From assembly GCA_946487795.1 (NCBI GenBank), contig CAMLUN010000001.1, forward strand, positions 26,430 through 90,429: DNA of 64,000 bases, read 5' to 3'. The notes beneath the pieces were generated by a model. That model saw only the letters and a program-made list of their open reading frames with translations. It was not told the DNA's origin and searched no databases. This document shows, in pieces, positions 41,575 through 51,744 of the stretch (positions are counted from its first letter, which is position 1; each line of letters opens with the position of its first letter). The position numbers were made by a program, and so were the translations under genes. Origin of the DNA: an uncultured Lactobacillus sp. (GTDB lineage: Bacteria; Bacillota; Bacilli; Lactobacillales; Lactobacillaceae).

Positions 41575-43278
41575 GTGGTTTTTCAAGTATTGATTGGTAT
41601 TTTAATTATTGTTGTAGCAATATTAGCTTGCGTATATTTTTATCAACGACGAGCTGTTAAACAGATCAACGACTTAATGGAAAGCGAGAAAAAGCTAGCA
41701 GATCAAAAAGTTGACCAGCAGATCAAAAATGTTGAAGAATTGCAACTAATCGGGGATGCTAAAAAGCAATTTGAAACAATTAAAAACAAGTATGAAAAAC
41801 AAGTGCGACCAGCGATCACAGCCTTTAATAAACGAGCTCCCCAATTATTAGCAGATTCACGGACGAGCAAGTTGCTGACAATTAACACTCAGATTCGAGA
41901 CCTGCAAGCAGATTTGGCAAAGTTAACAACAACTCTCCAACAGATCCAAAAAGACTTACAACATCTTCGTCAACAACAACATACCCATAAGCAAGCGGTC
42001 GAGCAGATTAAAAATAAATATCGTCAATTCCACCGGCAACTAAATGAGAAGAGCTTCGAATATGGAGACAGTGAAAAGCAGTTGAATAGCAGATTAAACG
42101 AATTAGAGGATCAATTCGCTCAATTTACTGATTTAACTAATAAGGGCGATATTGAAGCGGCTCAAGAGATTTTAACCAATTTGCAATCTGAAAACGATAA
42201 ATTTGAACAAAACCTTAAGAAGATTCCTCAGCTCTATAAGCCAATTGCAACCGAGTTTCCAGAACAATTATCCGAGCTAAAAAGTGGTTATGAGACACTT
42301 GTAAAACAAAATTTCCACTTTACGGAGAAAAATATTGATAAGCAAATTGAACAGCTCCAATCCAAACTGGATCAGACGATTGACCAACTTAACAATTTAC
42401 AATTAGATGTTGTGGAACAATCTAATAAAGATCTTAGTGACCAGATTGATTACTTATACGGGGTAATGCAAAAGGAAATTGATGCTAAGAATGAAGCTGT
42501 TCATTTGATTGAAGTGATGAAAGGCTTTACAAAACACGCTCAACGGCAAAATGACGAACTTGGTGTAGAATTAGACCGGTTAAGTTTGAATTACACACTT
42601 ACTAATCATGAACAAGAAACCGTACGTGAACTTGGTGAACAAATTAAAGCAATTATTAAGCAGTACCGTGATGACGCAGAAGCAATTGCTAACAAAACAG
42701 CTGTTTATAGTCAGGTTCTTGATCGGCAAAAATCTAATCAAAAGAACTTAACTGAAATTGAAAAAAGTCAAGAAAAGCTTAACGATGAAGTTGCTAAATT
42801 GCAAACTGATGAACAACGTGCCCGTCAAATGCTTCAAAAATATTCCACCCAGATTCGTACAATTCATCGGCAAGTAGAACAGTTGAACCTTCCTGGCTTA
42901 CCTAAAGATTACTTAGATTACTTCTTTGGTGTAAGCGATGAGATTAAAAAGTTAGCTGATGAATTGAATGAGTATAAGATCAATATGGATGAAATTACGA
43001 AGCAACTAATTATCGTTGAGTCAGACCTAGACACATTAAATGACAAGACTGATATTCTTCGTGATAGTGCGGAATTAACAGAACGATTCCAACAATATGC
43101 AAACCGGTTTAGTGATAACGAAAAGATTGCAGCAGCAGCTAAAAAATCCCAAGAACTTTTTAAGCAGTTTAACTACACGGCAAGCTTAGAAGCAATTGCG
43201 ACCGTTTTAGAAGAAATAGAACCTGGTAGCTACAAACGAATTGAAGATACCTATTATCGTGAAATTGGTAAAAATTAA
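41575..43278 (+). CDS. ezrA: Septation ring formation regulator EzrA
   Basis: This 567-residue protein has a single N-terminal membrane helix (FQVLIGILIIVVAILACVYF, residues about 3-22) followed by a very long cytoplasmic coiled coil rich in Gln, Lys, Glu and Asp. It regulates FtsZ ring placement. I chose the GTG at 41575 behind TAGGTGG; a GTG at 41566 lies inside that site. EzrA in Firmicutes commonly lies next to the iscS-thiI pair, as here. Confidence 0.93.
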   Translation: MVFQVLIGILIIVVAILACVYFYQRRAVKQINDLMESEKKLADQKVDQQIKNVEELQLIGDAKKQFETIKNKYEKQVRPAITAFNKRAPQLLADSRTSKLLTINTQIRDLQADLAKLTTTLQQIQKDLQHLRQQQHTHKQAVEQIKNKYRQFHRQLNEKSFEYGDSEKQLNSRLNELEDQFAQFTDLTNKGDIEAAQEILTNLQSENDKFEQNLKKIPQLYKPIATEFPEQLSELKSGYETLVKQNFHFTEKNIDKQIEQLQSKLDQTIDQLNNLQLDVVEQSNKDLSDQIDYLYGVMQKEIDAKNEAVHLIEVMKGFTKHAQRQNDELGVELDRLSLNYTLTNHEQETVRELGEQIKAIIKQYRDDAEAIANKTAVYSQVLDRQKSNQKNLTEIEKSQEKLNDEVAKLQTDEQRARQMLQKYSTQIRTIHRQVEQLNLPGLPKDYLDYFFGVSDEIKKLADELNEYKINMDEITKQLIIVESDLDTLNDKTDILRDSAELTERFQQYANRFSDNEKIAAAAKKSQELFKQFNYTASLEAIATVLEEIEPGSYKRIEDTYYREIGKN

Positions 43279-43327
43279 AAATCAAGGTTAATTCCCACGA
43301 TATCTTAAACAATGTTCCTATTAAATA

Positions 43328-43372
43328 AAGAGGCTGTTGAAAAACGAAGTTTTTTCCAGCCTCCTTTTTTTC
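43328..43372 (+). terminator. Intrinsic terminator after ezrA
   Basis: AAAGAGGCTGTTGAAAAA pairs with TTTTTTCCAGCCTC, followed by a long T run. It belongs to the GAGGCTG terminator type. Confidence 0.88.
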
Positions 43373-43549
43373 TTATTAAATGATAGTGATAATTAATGCC
43401 TAATAGCTAATTTTCTGTTATAATATAAAACCGTTTTAAGAAGAGTCGAAATCTTCAGCAGTAGCCTATCCTATACTGTTGAAATCATAATCAGAGTAGG
43501 TTACCCATTTGTAACAACCCTGTGTATTATTTTTAGGAAGGAAATTAGT

Positions 43550-44698
43550 ATGATCTATTTTGATAATAGTGCGACGACAAAGATACTACCGGATGTTTTG
43601 TCGACATACGAAACCGTGAGCCAAAAGATTTGGGGGAATCCAAGCAGCTTACATAATTTTGGTGAAAATGCTTGGAACCTTCAAGAACAGGCACGCCAGC
43701 AGATTGCAAAGCTATTCGGGGTTAAGCCTAGTGAGATTATTTTTACTAGTGGTGGTTCTGAAGGAGATAACTGGGTAATCAAAGGAACTGCAATGGCTAA
43801 GCACCGTTTTGGCAAACACATTATTACGACTAGTGTTGAACATGCAGCGGTAAAAAATGCATTGGAGCAACTAAAAGACTTCGGATTTGAGGTTACCTAT
43901 CTCCCGGTTGATAAAGAGGGACGGATCAATCCCGCTGATGTTAAAGCCGCTATTCGTCCAGATACTATTTTAGTGTCTATCATGGCAGTTAATAATGAAA
44001 TTGGAACGATTCAGCCAATTAAAGAAGTGGGAGAAATCCTTAAAGATTATCCAAACATTCACTTTATGGTGGATGCTGTTCAGGCAATTGGTAAAGGATT
44101 AGATGACCAAGTATTTAGTGATCGTGTTGATTTTGCCACTTTTTCTGGTCATAAATTTCATGCTCCACGAGGAACCGGTTTTGTTTACGTCAAGAGTGGG
44201 CGCAAGTTAGAGCCTTTGATTGCTGGTGGTGGTCAAGAGCGGACACTACGAAATGGAACAGAAAATACACCTGGTAATGTTGCAATGGCAAAAGCAATTC
44301 GGTTAGTAAAGGAAAATGAAGCGGAATCAGTAAAACGTGAACAAGAAATCAAAGAACGGATTTACGACCATTTAAGTAAATTTGATCATGTAAAATTGAT
44401 TTCTGGCCGCGATCAAGGTTTCGCTTCCCATGTACTGTGCTTTGCAATTGTAGGAGTTCGGGGTGAAACGATTGTTCATGCCTTTGAAGACAAGGATATC
44501 TATATCTCAACTACTAGTGCTTGCTCGTCTAAAAAGCATTCCGAAGCCGGAACATTAGCTGCCATGAAGGTTCCAGAAGATATTGCAACAAGTGCAGTTC
44601 GGATTAGCCTTGGGGATCAAAATACCCTTGAAGAAGCTGATCAGTTTAATAAAACATTTGATGAATTATACGCTGGCTTTAAGAAAATTATTGAATAA
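43550..44698 (+). CDS. Cysteine desulfurase (NifS/IscS type, thiI partner)
   Basis: This 382-residue class V aminotransferase-fold PLP enzyme releases sulfur from cysteine. The PLP lysine is Lys202 in SGHKFHAPRGTG and the persulfide cysteine is Cys325 in TTSACSSKKH. AGGAAGG precedes the ATG. It is followed after 21 bases by thiI, so it is the dedicated sulfur donor for tRNA s4U8. A promoter with TATAAT at about 43424 and a roughly 120-base leader precede it. Confidence 0.93.
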   Translation: MIYFDNSATTKILPDVLSTYETVSQKIWGNPSSLHNFGENAWNLQEQARQQIAKLFGVKPSEIIFTSGGSEGDNWVIKGTAMAKHRFGKHIITTSVEHAAVKNALEQLKDFGFEVTYLPVDKEGRINPADVKAAIRPDTILVSIMAVNNEIGTIQPIKEVGEILKDYPNIHFMVDAVQAIGKGLDDQVFSDRVDFATFSGHKFHAPRGTGFVYVKSGRKLEPLIAGGGQERTLRNGTENTPGNVAMAKAIRLVKENEAESVKREQEIKERIYDHLSKFDHVKLISGRDQGFASHVLCFAIVGVRGETIVHAFEDKDIYISTTSACSSKKHSEAGTLAAMKVPEDIATSAVRISLGDQNTLEEADQFNKTFDELYAGFKKIIE

Positions 44699-44719
44699 AA
44701 TCTGAAAGGAGGACATAAC

Positions 44720-45940
44720 GTGCAATATACAGAAATTATGGTTCGTTATGGTGAGCTTTCGACAAAGGGACATAATAAAAAGTCCTTTATTGATCGTTTA
44801 GGGGTAAACGTACGAAAGGCCCTTCATAGCTTTGACCAGGTAAAGGTGCATGCACAACGTGATCGGTTGCATGTTGAATTAAATGGAGTTGACTATGATC
44901 AAGTGATGAATCGCTTGAAGTTAGTGTTTGGGATTCAAAACTTCTCGCCATCAATTAAAGTTGATAAGACTTTTGAAGCGACTGCAGAGGCAGCAGCGCA
45001 AATGATCGCTGAACAAGTTGATAAGCCAATTACCTTTAAAGTGGAAACTCGTCGATCAGATCACCAATTTGCAATTGATACCTTTGAAATGAACAACAAG
45101 CTAGGAGGATACCTCTTAGATAAGTTTCCTGATAAATTAAAAGTTGATGTTCATCATCCAGACCTAACTTTAAGGGTTGAGATCCGTCTTAATGGGATTT
45201 TCCTTTCAAGTGAAACGATTAAGGGTGCTGGTGGTTTGCCAGTTGGTACCGCTGGTAAAGGAATGATGATGATGTCTGGTGGAATTGATTCACCAGTAGC
45301 TGCTTACCTTGGGATGAAGCGTGGCGTTTCAATGGAAATGGTTCATTTCTTTAGTCCGCCATATACTAGTCCCCAAGCTTTAGCAAAGGCCAAGCAATTA
45401 ACTGAACGTCTTGCAAAATATAGTGGAAGTATTAAGTTTATTCAGGTGCCATTTGCCGAAATTCAAGAAACAGTAAAGGAAAAAGTTCCTGAAGGTTACT
45501 TAATGACAATTCAACGGCGAATGATGCTTCGGTTGGCAGCTGCCTTAATGATTAAGCGTCATGGTCTGGCTATTTTTAATGGTGAATCATTAGGGCAAGT
45601 TGCTTCTCAGACAATGGAAAGTATGCTGGCGATTAATGATGTAACTTCTTATCCGGTATTGCGACCAGTATTGTCATTTGATAAGACCGAAATTATTAAA
45701 ATTGCCCAAGATATTGATACCTATGATCTTTCAATTCTTCCATATGAAGACTGTTGTACTGTCTTTACACCGCCATCGCCAAAAACCCGGCCAAACGTTG
45801 AGCGAGCTCGTGAATACGAAAAACGACTTGATATTGAAGGGTTAATGCAACGAGCTCTTGATGGGATTGAAATTACGGAAATTCATCCTGGTGAAGATTA
45901 TTTAAACCAAAATGAAGATGTTTTTGCTGAATTACTTTAA
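44720..45940 (+). CDS. thiI: tRNA 4-thiouridine synthetase ThiI
   Basis: This 406-residue protein has an N-terminal ferredoxin-like/THUMP domain (to about residue 165) and a C-terminal PP-loop adenylation domain with [14 protein letters not shown]. It starts with GTG behind AGGAGG. The C-terminal rhodanese domain found in E. coli is absent, as in other short Gram-positive forms, so sulfur must come from the partner desulfurase directly. It makes s4U at tRNA position 8. Confidence 0.95.
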   Translation: MQYTEIMVRYGELSTKGHNKKSFIDRLGVNVRKALHSFDQVKVHAQRDRLHVELNGVDYDQVMNRLKLVFGIQNFSPSIKVDKTFEATAEAAAQMIAEQVDKPITFKVETRRSDHQFAIDTFEMNNKLGGYLLDKFPDKLKVDVHHPDLTLRVEIRLNGIFLSSETIKGAGGLPVGTAGKGMMMMSGGIDSPVAAYLGMKRGVSMEMVHFFSPPYTSPQALAKAKQLTERLAKYSGSIKFIQVPFAEIQETVKEKVPEGYLMTIQRRMMLRLAAALMIKRHGLAIFNGESLGQVASQTMESMLAINDVTSYPVLRPVLSFDKTEIIKIAQDIDTYDLSILPYEDCCTVFTPPSPKTRPNVERAREYEKRLDIEGLMQRALDGIEITEIHPGEDYLNQNEDVFAELL

Positions 45941-45947
45941 TTAGGCC

Positions 45948-46213
45948 TTGACGAGGTTTGATAATTTAGCTATGATACATTTTAATAAGCATTGACCGAA
46001 AGAGTAGTAAAGCGGCACCTAAAAAGCGAGATCCTGAGAGTGAGAGAGGATTAGTTAAACTTTATGAAGGTAGTTCGGGAGCTGATATACTGAAATTAAT
46101 AGTAGGTATGTCCGGTTCATTTACCGTTATGAAATGATAAAGTGGAGTATTTTATACTCAAATTAGGTGGTACCGCGATGATTCGTCCTATCGATTGTGA
46201 TAGGGCGTTTTTT
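45948..46213 (+). promoter_or_regulatory. Valine T-box riboswitch of valS
   Basis: A promoter (TTGACG, 17 bases, TATGAT at 45971-45976) is followed by a T-box leader. The basal stem I pairs CCGAA with TTCGG. The specifier loop reads GAA-G-GTA-G, giving GUA (46070-46072), a valine codon. The T-box AGGTGGTACCGCG (46165-46177) and terminator (CGTCCTATCGA with GATAGGGCG, 46184-46213) follow. Uncharged tRNA-Val should promote read-through into valS. The specifier was placed by hand, not by alignment. Confidence 0.9.
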
Positions 46214-46265
46214 AGTTAATGCACAAAATAAAAATGAAGATTGCGTTCTGAAAGGAGTTTCTGCC

Positions 46266-48920
46266 ATGACAGAAAAAGATATGTCAACCAAGTACGATCC
46301 AGCGGCGGTTGAAGAAGGCCGTTATCAATGGTGGATTGATCAAGGATTCTTTAAACCAAGTGGTGACAAAAAAGCTCACCCATATTCAATTGTTATTCCA
46401 CCACCGAATGTTACTGGTAAGTTGCACTTAGGTCACGCTTGGGATACAACTTTACAAGATATGATCATTCGACAAAAGCGGATGCAAGGCTATGATGTAT
46501 TATGGGTTCCTGGAATGGACCATGCTGGTATTGCTACCCAAGCGAAAGTTGAAGCCCGGCTTCGTAAACAAGGAATTTCTCGTTATGACCTTGGTCGTGA
46601 CAAGTTTGTTCAACAAGTTTGGGACTGGAAAGATGAATATGCTGATATTATTCACCAGCAGTGGGCTAAGATGGGTATTTCTGTGGATTATGACCACGAA
46701 CGTTTTACCCTTGATGAAGGATTAAATAAGGCTGTTCGAAAAGTCTTTGTTGATCTCTACAATAAGGGCTTAATTTATCGTGGAACTTACATCATCAACT
46801 GGGACCCACAAGCACGGACGGCCTTATCAGATATTGAAGTTATTCATAAGGATGATAAGGGTGCATTCTACCACGTTAAGTATCCATTTACTGATGGAAC
46901 TACTTTTAACGGTAAGGATTACATCGAAATAGCCACTACTCGTCCAGAAACAATGTTCGGGGATGAAGCGGTTGCCGTTAACCCTAATGATGAACGGTAC
47001 AAGGACTTAGTTGGTAAGAAGGTCATGGTACCACTTGTCAACCGAGAAATTGAGATTATTGCTGACGACTACGTAACACCTGAATTTGGTACTGGGATGG
47101 TTAAGATTACCCCAGCTCATGATCCAAACGACTTTAAGGTAGGTAAGCGTCACAATCTTCCTGAACTGAATACAATGAATGAAGATGCCTCCATGAACGA
47201 AAATGCTGGTAAATACGAAGGCATGGACCGTTTTGAAGCTCGTGAAGCAATCGTTAAGGACCTTCAAGATCAAGGTTATATGTTAAAAGTTGACCCAATT
47301 GTTCACTCTGTTGGTCACTCAGAACGAACAGGGGTACAAGTTGAAGCCCGTCTTTCCACACAATGGTTTGTTAAGATGAAGCCATTAGCCGAAGCAGCTC
47401 TTAAGAACCAAGATACTGATGACCGAGTTAATTTCGTTCCAGAACGATTCGAACACACCTTTACGCAATGGATGGAAAATATTCATGATTGGGTTATTTC
47501 TCGTCAATTATGGTGGGGTCACCGGATTCCAGCTTGGTATAACAAACAGACTGGCGAAGTTTATGTTGGTATGGAAGCTCCTAAAGATGCCGAAAATTGG
47601 GAACAAGATAAGGATGTCCTTGATACATGGTTCTCTAGTGCGCTTTGGCCATTCTCGACGATGGGCTGGCCTAATACTGATTCAGCAGACTTCAAGCGCT
47701 ACTTCCCAACCAATACTTTAGTTACTGGTTATGACATCATCTTCTTCTGGGTTTCCCGGATGATTTTCCAATCGCTTGAATTTACGGGTCAGGCACCATT
47801 TAAGAATGTTCTTCTCCATGGTTTGATTCGTGACGAACAAGGGCGAAAGATGAGTAAATCCTTAGGAAATGGTATTGATCCAATGGATGTTATCAAGAAG
47901 TACGGGGTAGATGCCTTACGGTGGTTCTTAATTACTGGTTCAACTCCTGGTCAAGATATTCGTTTTAGCTACACTAAGATGGATGCAGCTTGGAACTTTA
48001 TTAATAAGATTTGGAACGCTAGTCGTTACGTTATCATGAACCTTGGTGAGATGCCTGCTCCTGTCCTTCCTGATAAGAGTAAGTGGGATTTAGCTGATCG
48101 GTGGATTTTGAGTCGGTTAAATGCAACTGTAAAGCAGGTTAACGAACAGTTTGACAAGTTTGAATTTGGTGAAGCTGGGCGGGCACTTTACAACTTCATC
48201 TGGAATGATTTCTGTGACTGGTATATCGAAATGACCAAGGAGAAACTCAATAATGGGACTGACGAAGAAAAGAATGATACTAAGAATATTCTTGGTTACG
48301 TTCTTGATCAGACCTTGAAGATGTTACATCCAATCATGCCATTCGTTACCGAAAAATTATGGCAATCAATGCCGCATGATGGTGAATCAATTATGGTTGC
48401 AGATTACCCAGTTGCTAATGCCGAACTTGATGATCCAGCCGCAACTGAACAAATGAATAGTTTGATTGAATTGATTAAGGCTGTTCGTAACATTCGAAAT
48501 GAAGCTAATGCGCCAATGTCTAAACCAGTTGACATTTTGGTAAAAGTTGATAGTGATCACTTGGCACAGATGTTGAATGATAACCGGGATTACATTGAAC
48601 GCTTCTGTCATCCAGAGAACTTAACTATTGGTAAGGATGTTGAAGCTCCTAAGCTTGCGATGAGCGGTATTTTGACTGGAGCAGAAGTTTACATCCCAAT
48701 GGCTGAATTAGTTGACCTTGATGAAGAACGAGATCGGATGGAAAAAGAGATTGCTAAACTTGAAAAAGAAGTAGAACGTTCACAAAAGAAGCTTGGCAAT
48801 GAAAAGTTTGTTAATAATGCGCCGGAAAAAGTTGTTGAAGCTGAACGACAAAAGGCAACGGAATGGCAACAAAAATTAGCAGCTGCTAAAGAACGCCTTC
48901 AATCACTTCAACAAGCTTAG
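46266..48920 (+). CDS. valS: Valyl-tRNA synthetase
   Basis: This 884-residue class Ia synthetase has HIGH in [11 protein letters not shown] and KMSKS in [11 protein letters not shown]. The editing domain includes [13 protein letters not shown] and a C-terminal coiled coil (from about residue 815) binds tRNA. The ATG at 46266 has AAAGGAG upstream; the frame opens earlier only inside the T-box leader. In many Firmicutes folC follows directly, whereas here the cyd-ndh block intervenes. Confidence 0.97.
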   Translation: MTEKDMSTKYDPAAVEEGRYQWWIDQGFFKPSGDKKAHPYSIVIPPPNVTGKLHLGHAWDTTLQDMIIRQKRMQGYDVLWVPGMDHAGIATQAKVEARLRKQGISRYDLGRDKFVQQVWDWKDEYADIIHQQWAKMGISVDYDHERFTLDEGLNKAVRKVFVDLYNKGLIYRGTYIINWDPQARTALSDIEVIHKDDKGAFYHVKYPFTDGTTFNGKDYIEIATTRPETMFGDEAVAVNPNDERYKDLVGKKVMVPLVNREIEIIADDYVTPEFGTGMVKITPAHDPNDFKVGKRHNLPELNTMNEDASMNENAGKYEGMDRFEAREAIVKDLQDQGYMLKVDPIVHSVGHSERTGVQVEARLSTQWFVKMKPLAEAALKNQDTDDRVNFVPERFEHTFTQWMENIHDWVISRQLWWGHRIPAWYNKQTGEVYVGMEAPKDAENWEQDKDVLDTWFSSALWPFSTMGWPNTDSADFKRYFPTNTLVTGYDIIFFWVSRMIFQSLEFTGQAPFKNVLLHGLIRDEQGRKMSKSLGNGIDPMDVIKKYGVDALRWFLITGSTPGQDIRFSYTKMDAAWNFINKIWNASRYVIMNLGEMPAPVLPDKSKWDLADRWILSRLNATVKQVNEQFDKFEFGEAGRALYNFIWNDFCDWYIEMTKEKLNNGTDEEKNDTKNILGYVLDQTLKMLHPIMPFVTEKLWQSMPHDGESIMVADYPVANAELDDPAATEQMNSLIELIKAVRNIRNEANAPMSKPVDILVKVDSDHLAQMLNDNRDYIERFCHPENLTIGKDVEAPKLAMSGILTGAEVYIPMAELVDLDEERDRMEKEIAKLEKEVERSQKKLGNEKFVNNAPEKVVEAERQKATEWQQKLAAAKERLQSLQQA

Positions 48921-49049
48921 CGTCAATTTATAGTAGGATAATTAACATTTTTAATAATAAATGAAAATTATATCATTTTATTAAATAGGTTAGACTACTG
49001 TGAGAATGCTATTAGCTTTAATATTTATAAATATAGTTTAAAATTAGAT

Positions 49050-49085
49050 TAAAAAGGAATTGGCAATTGCTGATTCCTTTTTTGA
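49050..49085 (+). terminator. Intrinsic terminator after valS
   Basis: AAAAAGGAAT pairs with ATTCCTTTTTT. Confidence 0.8.
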
Positions 49086-49202
49086 TTAATATGAAAAAAG
49101 AATCATGCATCGTTCGAAAATTCTTATCTACTGATAAGGATTAAATAATTGATAATTAAGCGGTTTATTTAGAGATTATTTCACATATTTACCATTTATT
49201 TA

Positions 49203-49260
49203 TTGTAATTATTTATCACAAGTATTATGATTGATTGTGGAGAAACAGGAAACGGTTTCA
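49203..49260 (+). promoter_or_regulatory. Candidate redox and carbon control sites before cydA
   Basis: TTGTAA-N7-TCACAA (49203-49221) resembles the Rex operator TTGTGA-N6-TCACAA but with one mismatch and one extra spacer base. GGAAACGGTTTCA (49248-49260) is a palindrome resembling a cre site, with about three consensus mismatches. Rex control of cydABCD is known in B. subtilis; here it is only a suggestion. The 382-base gap holds nothing else beyond the valS terminator. Confidence 0.4.
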
Positions 49261-49302
49261 ACTATTCTTTTTATCGATATACTTCGGAGGGAGGTATTTA
49301 TA

Positions 49303-50721
49303 ATGACTATTCTTAGTCTGGCACGTTTCCAATTTGCCATGACGACGGTTTACCACTTCTTCTTTGTTCCGTTTTCGATTGGAACAGCTTTTATCGTCGC
49401 CATTATGGAAAGTATGTACGTCTCAACTAAAGACGAAACATACAAAAAAATGGCAAAATTTTGGGGAAATATTTTCTTACTTAGTTTTGCGGTCGGTGTT
49501 GTTACAGGTTTGATTCAGGAATTCCAATTTGGGATGAACTGGTCGGATTACTCACGGTTTATGGGTGATATCTTTGGTGCTCCATTAGCCCTCGAAGCTT
49601 TGCTATCATTCTTTATTGAATCAACATTTATTGGCTTATGGGTATTTACCTGGAAAAAGGTTAAGCCAGGGTTGCACCTTTTCTTCATTTGGATGACAAG
49701 TTTTGGCTCTTTAACATCTGCTTTATGGATTTTAACTGCCAACTCATTCATGCAACACCCAGTTGGTTATGAAATCAAGGGTGGCCGTGCAGTAATGGTT
49801 AATTTTGGTGCATTGCTTAAAAACCCCCAATTATGGTATGAATTTGGACATGTTATCCTTAACGCCATCATGATGGGTGGTATTATTATTGCTGGTTTAA
49901 CAGCATTCCAACTTCTCAAGAACCAAAAACTTTCTGAAGCTAATAAGAAGTTTTACAAGAAGTCAATGCGTTTAGGACTTTTAGTATCATTGATTTTCTC
50001 TATTGGTGGAATTGCGTTAGGGGATGCCCAGATGCAATACTTAATCAAAGAACAACCAATGAAGTTTGCAGCTACTGAAGACGTATTCACGACTACTGGT
50101 AAGCATGCACCGTGGACAATTGTTGGTATTGCTGATATGAAAGGCCATGAAGTAAAAGGCAATATCGATATTCCCTATGCCCTAAGTATTTTGTCATACC
50201 ACAAAACTACTGGTGCGGTTACCGGGATGAATGAGCTCAATGCCCAATATAAGAAAAAGTACGGCAAGAATCTTGATTACTACCCACCAGTAAATACGCT
50301 GTTCTATAGTTTCCGGATTATGTGTGCAGTCGGTGCTTGGATTTTCTTAGTTTCATTAGTTGGATTAATTATGACAAGAGAAAAGAGCAAGAAACCACTT
50401 GCACAACGCCGCTGGGCACTTTGGTGTATTGCAATTACCACTTTCTTACCATTTATCGGTAATACTGCTGGTTGGTTTGTAACGGAATTTGGTCGTATTC
50501 CATGGACGGTTTATGGCTTGTTTACAATTGCTGAAAGTGTATCACCAAATGTTTCAGTTGGATCATTGTTAACATCAAATATTGTTTACTTCGTATTATT
50601 TACAACTCTTGCAATTACATTAATTTGGTTAATTGTTCTTGAGTTACGTAAAGATCCATCGGAAGCAATTGAACCTAAATTCAAGAAGGTTCTTGACCCA
50701 TTTGACAAGGAGGCGTTCTAG
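49303..50721 (+). CDS. cydA: Cytochrome bd quinol oxidase subunit I
   Basis: This 472-residue membrane subunit carries the hemes. The N-terminal LARFQFAMTTVYHFFFVPFSIG includes the heme b595 histidine region, and ANSFMQHPVGYEI is a family stretch with another conserved His. The Q loop is short, as in Gram-positive enzymes. The ATG at 49303 lies behind GGAGGGAGG; the open frame upstream has no site. Activity would need imported heme and a quinone, since lactobacilli generally cannot make heme. Confidence 0.95.
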   Translation: MTILSLARFQFAMTTVYHFFFVPFSIGTAFIVAIMESMYVSTKDETYKKMAKFWGNIFLLSFAVGVVTGLIQEFQFGMNWSDYSRFMGDIFGAPLALEALLSFFIESTFIGLWVFTWKKVKPGLHLFFIWMTSFGSLTSALWILTANSFMQHPVGYEIKGGRAVMVNFGALLKNPQLWYEFGHVILNAIMMGGIIIAGLTAFQLLKNQKLSEANKKFYKKSMRLGLLVSLIFSIGGIALGDAQMQYLIKEQPMKFAATEDVFTTTGKHAPWTIVGIADMKGHEVKGNIDIPYALSILSYHKTTGAVTGMNELNAQYKKKYGKNLDYYPPVNTLFYSFRIMCAVGAWIFLVSLVGLIMTREKSKKPLAQRRWALWCIAITTFLPFIGNTAGWFVTEFGRIPWTVYGLFTIAESVSPNVSVGSLLTSNIVYFVLFTTLAITLIWLIVLELRKDPSEAIEPKFKKVLDPFDKEAF

Positions 50722-51738
50722 ATGAGTTTTCTTCAATTATTATGGTTTGTATTGATTGGAGTGCTTTTTGCTGGCTTCTTCTTCCTAGATGGATTTGATT
50801 ATGGGGTAGGAATGGCGGTCGAAACACTTGCTCATAACGAATCAGAGCGTGATCAACTTGTGCGGACAATTGGACCAGTTTGGGATGCAAATGAAGTATG
50901 GTTAATCACGGCTGGTGGTGCAATGTTTGCATCTTTTCCATATTGGTATGCTAGTCTTTTCAGTGGGTATTACTTAATCTTAATGATTATCCTAGCTGGT
51001 TTAATTATCCGTGGTGTTTCTTTTGAATTCCGTAAAAATAGTCCAATGTCACAAAAGCGGATCTGGGATTGGGCATTAGCAATTGGTAGTGCAATCGTTC
51101 CATTTTTCCTTGGTATTATGTTTGTTAGCATGATTCATGGAATGCCAATTGATGCTAACGGCAATTTTCACGCAGGATTCTTTGACTATTTCAACTGGCT
51201 TTCAGTTGTTGGTGGGATTGCCTTATTGCTTTTAACCTACTTACATGGAATTAATTATATTGCCTTAAAGACGACTGGTCCGGTTCAGGAACGCGCCCGG
51301 AACTACGCTGAATTTTTGTACTGGATTCTTTATGCTGGCGAAGTTGTCTTTGCACTATTATTAATCTTTATGACCGACTTTATGGCTGTTCACCCAGTTG
51401 GCACAATCATTATGCTTATATTGATTGTTGGTTTCTCAGTTTTAGCCCAAGTAGAAACCTTTGCTGGTCATGAACTAATTGCCTTTATTTCAAGTGGGTT
51501 AACCTTAGTATCTTTAGTTGTATTGATTTTTATCGGTCTCTTCCCACGGGTACTAATTAGTAGCATTAGTCCGAAGTACAGCATTCTTATTCAAAATGCT
51601 TCCTCAACAGAATATACGTTGACAGTGATGACGATTGCTACTTGCTGTCTTTTACCATTTGTTTTGGCATATACAATCTGGGCTTACTGGATTTTCCGTA
51701 AACGGATTGCAATGCCAGCTATTCCGGAGGTTAAATAA
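50722..51738 (+). CDS. cydB: Cytochrome bd quinol oxidase subunit II
   Basis: This 338-residue protein with about eight to nine spans has the N-terminal GVLFAGFFFLDGFDYGVGM and the motif TIGPVWDANEVWLITAGGAM, split here as IGPVWDANEVW and LITAGGAMFA, diagnostic of CydB. The ATG follows the cydA stop with no gap and AAGGAGG lies within the cydA end. It completes the oxidase. Confidence 0.96.
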   Translation: MSFLQLLWFVLIGVLFAGFFFLDGFDYGVGMAVETLAHNESERDQLVRTIGPVWDANEVWLITAGGAMFASFPYWYASLFSGYYLILMIILAGLIIRGVSFEFRKNSPMSQKRIWDWALAIGSAIVPFFLGIMFVSMIHGMPIDANGNFHAGFFDYFNWLSVVGGIALLLLTYLHGINYIALKTTGPVQERARNYAEFLYWILYAGEVVFALLLIFMTDFMAVHPVGTIIMLILIVGFSVLAQVETFAGHELIAFISSGLTLVSLVVLIFIGLFPRVLISSISPKYSILIQNASSTEYTLTVMTIATCCLLPFVLAYTIWAYWIFRKRIAMPAIPEVK

Positions 51739-51744
51739 AAAGTT

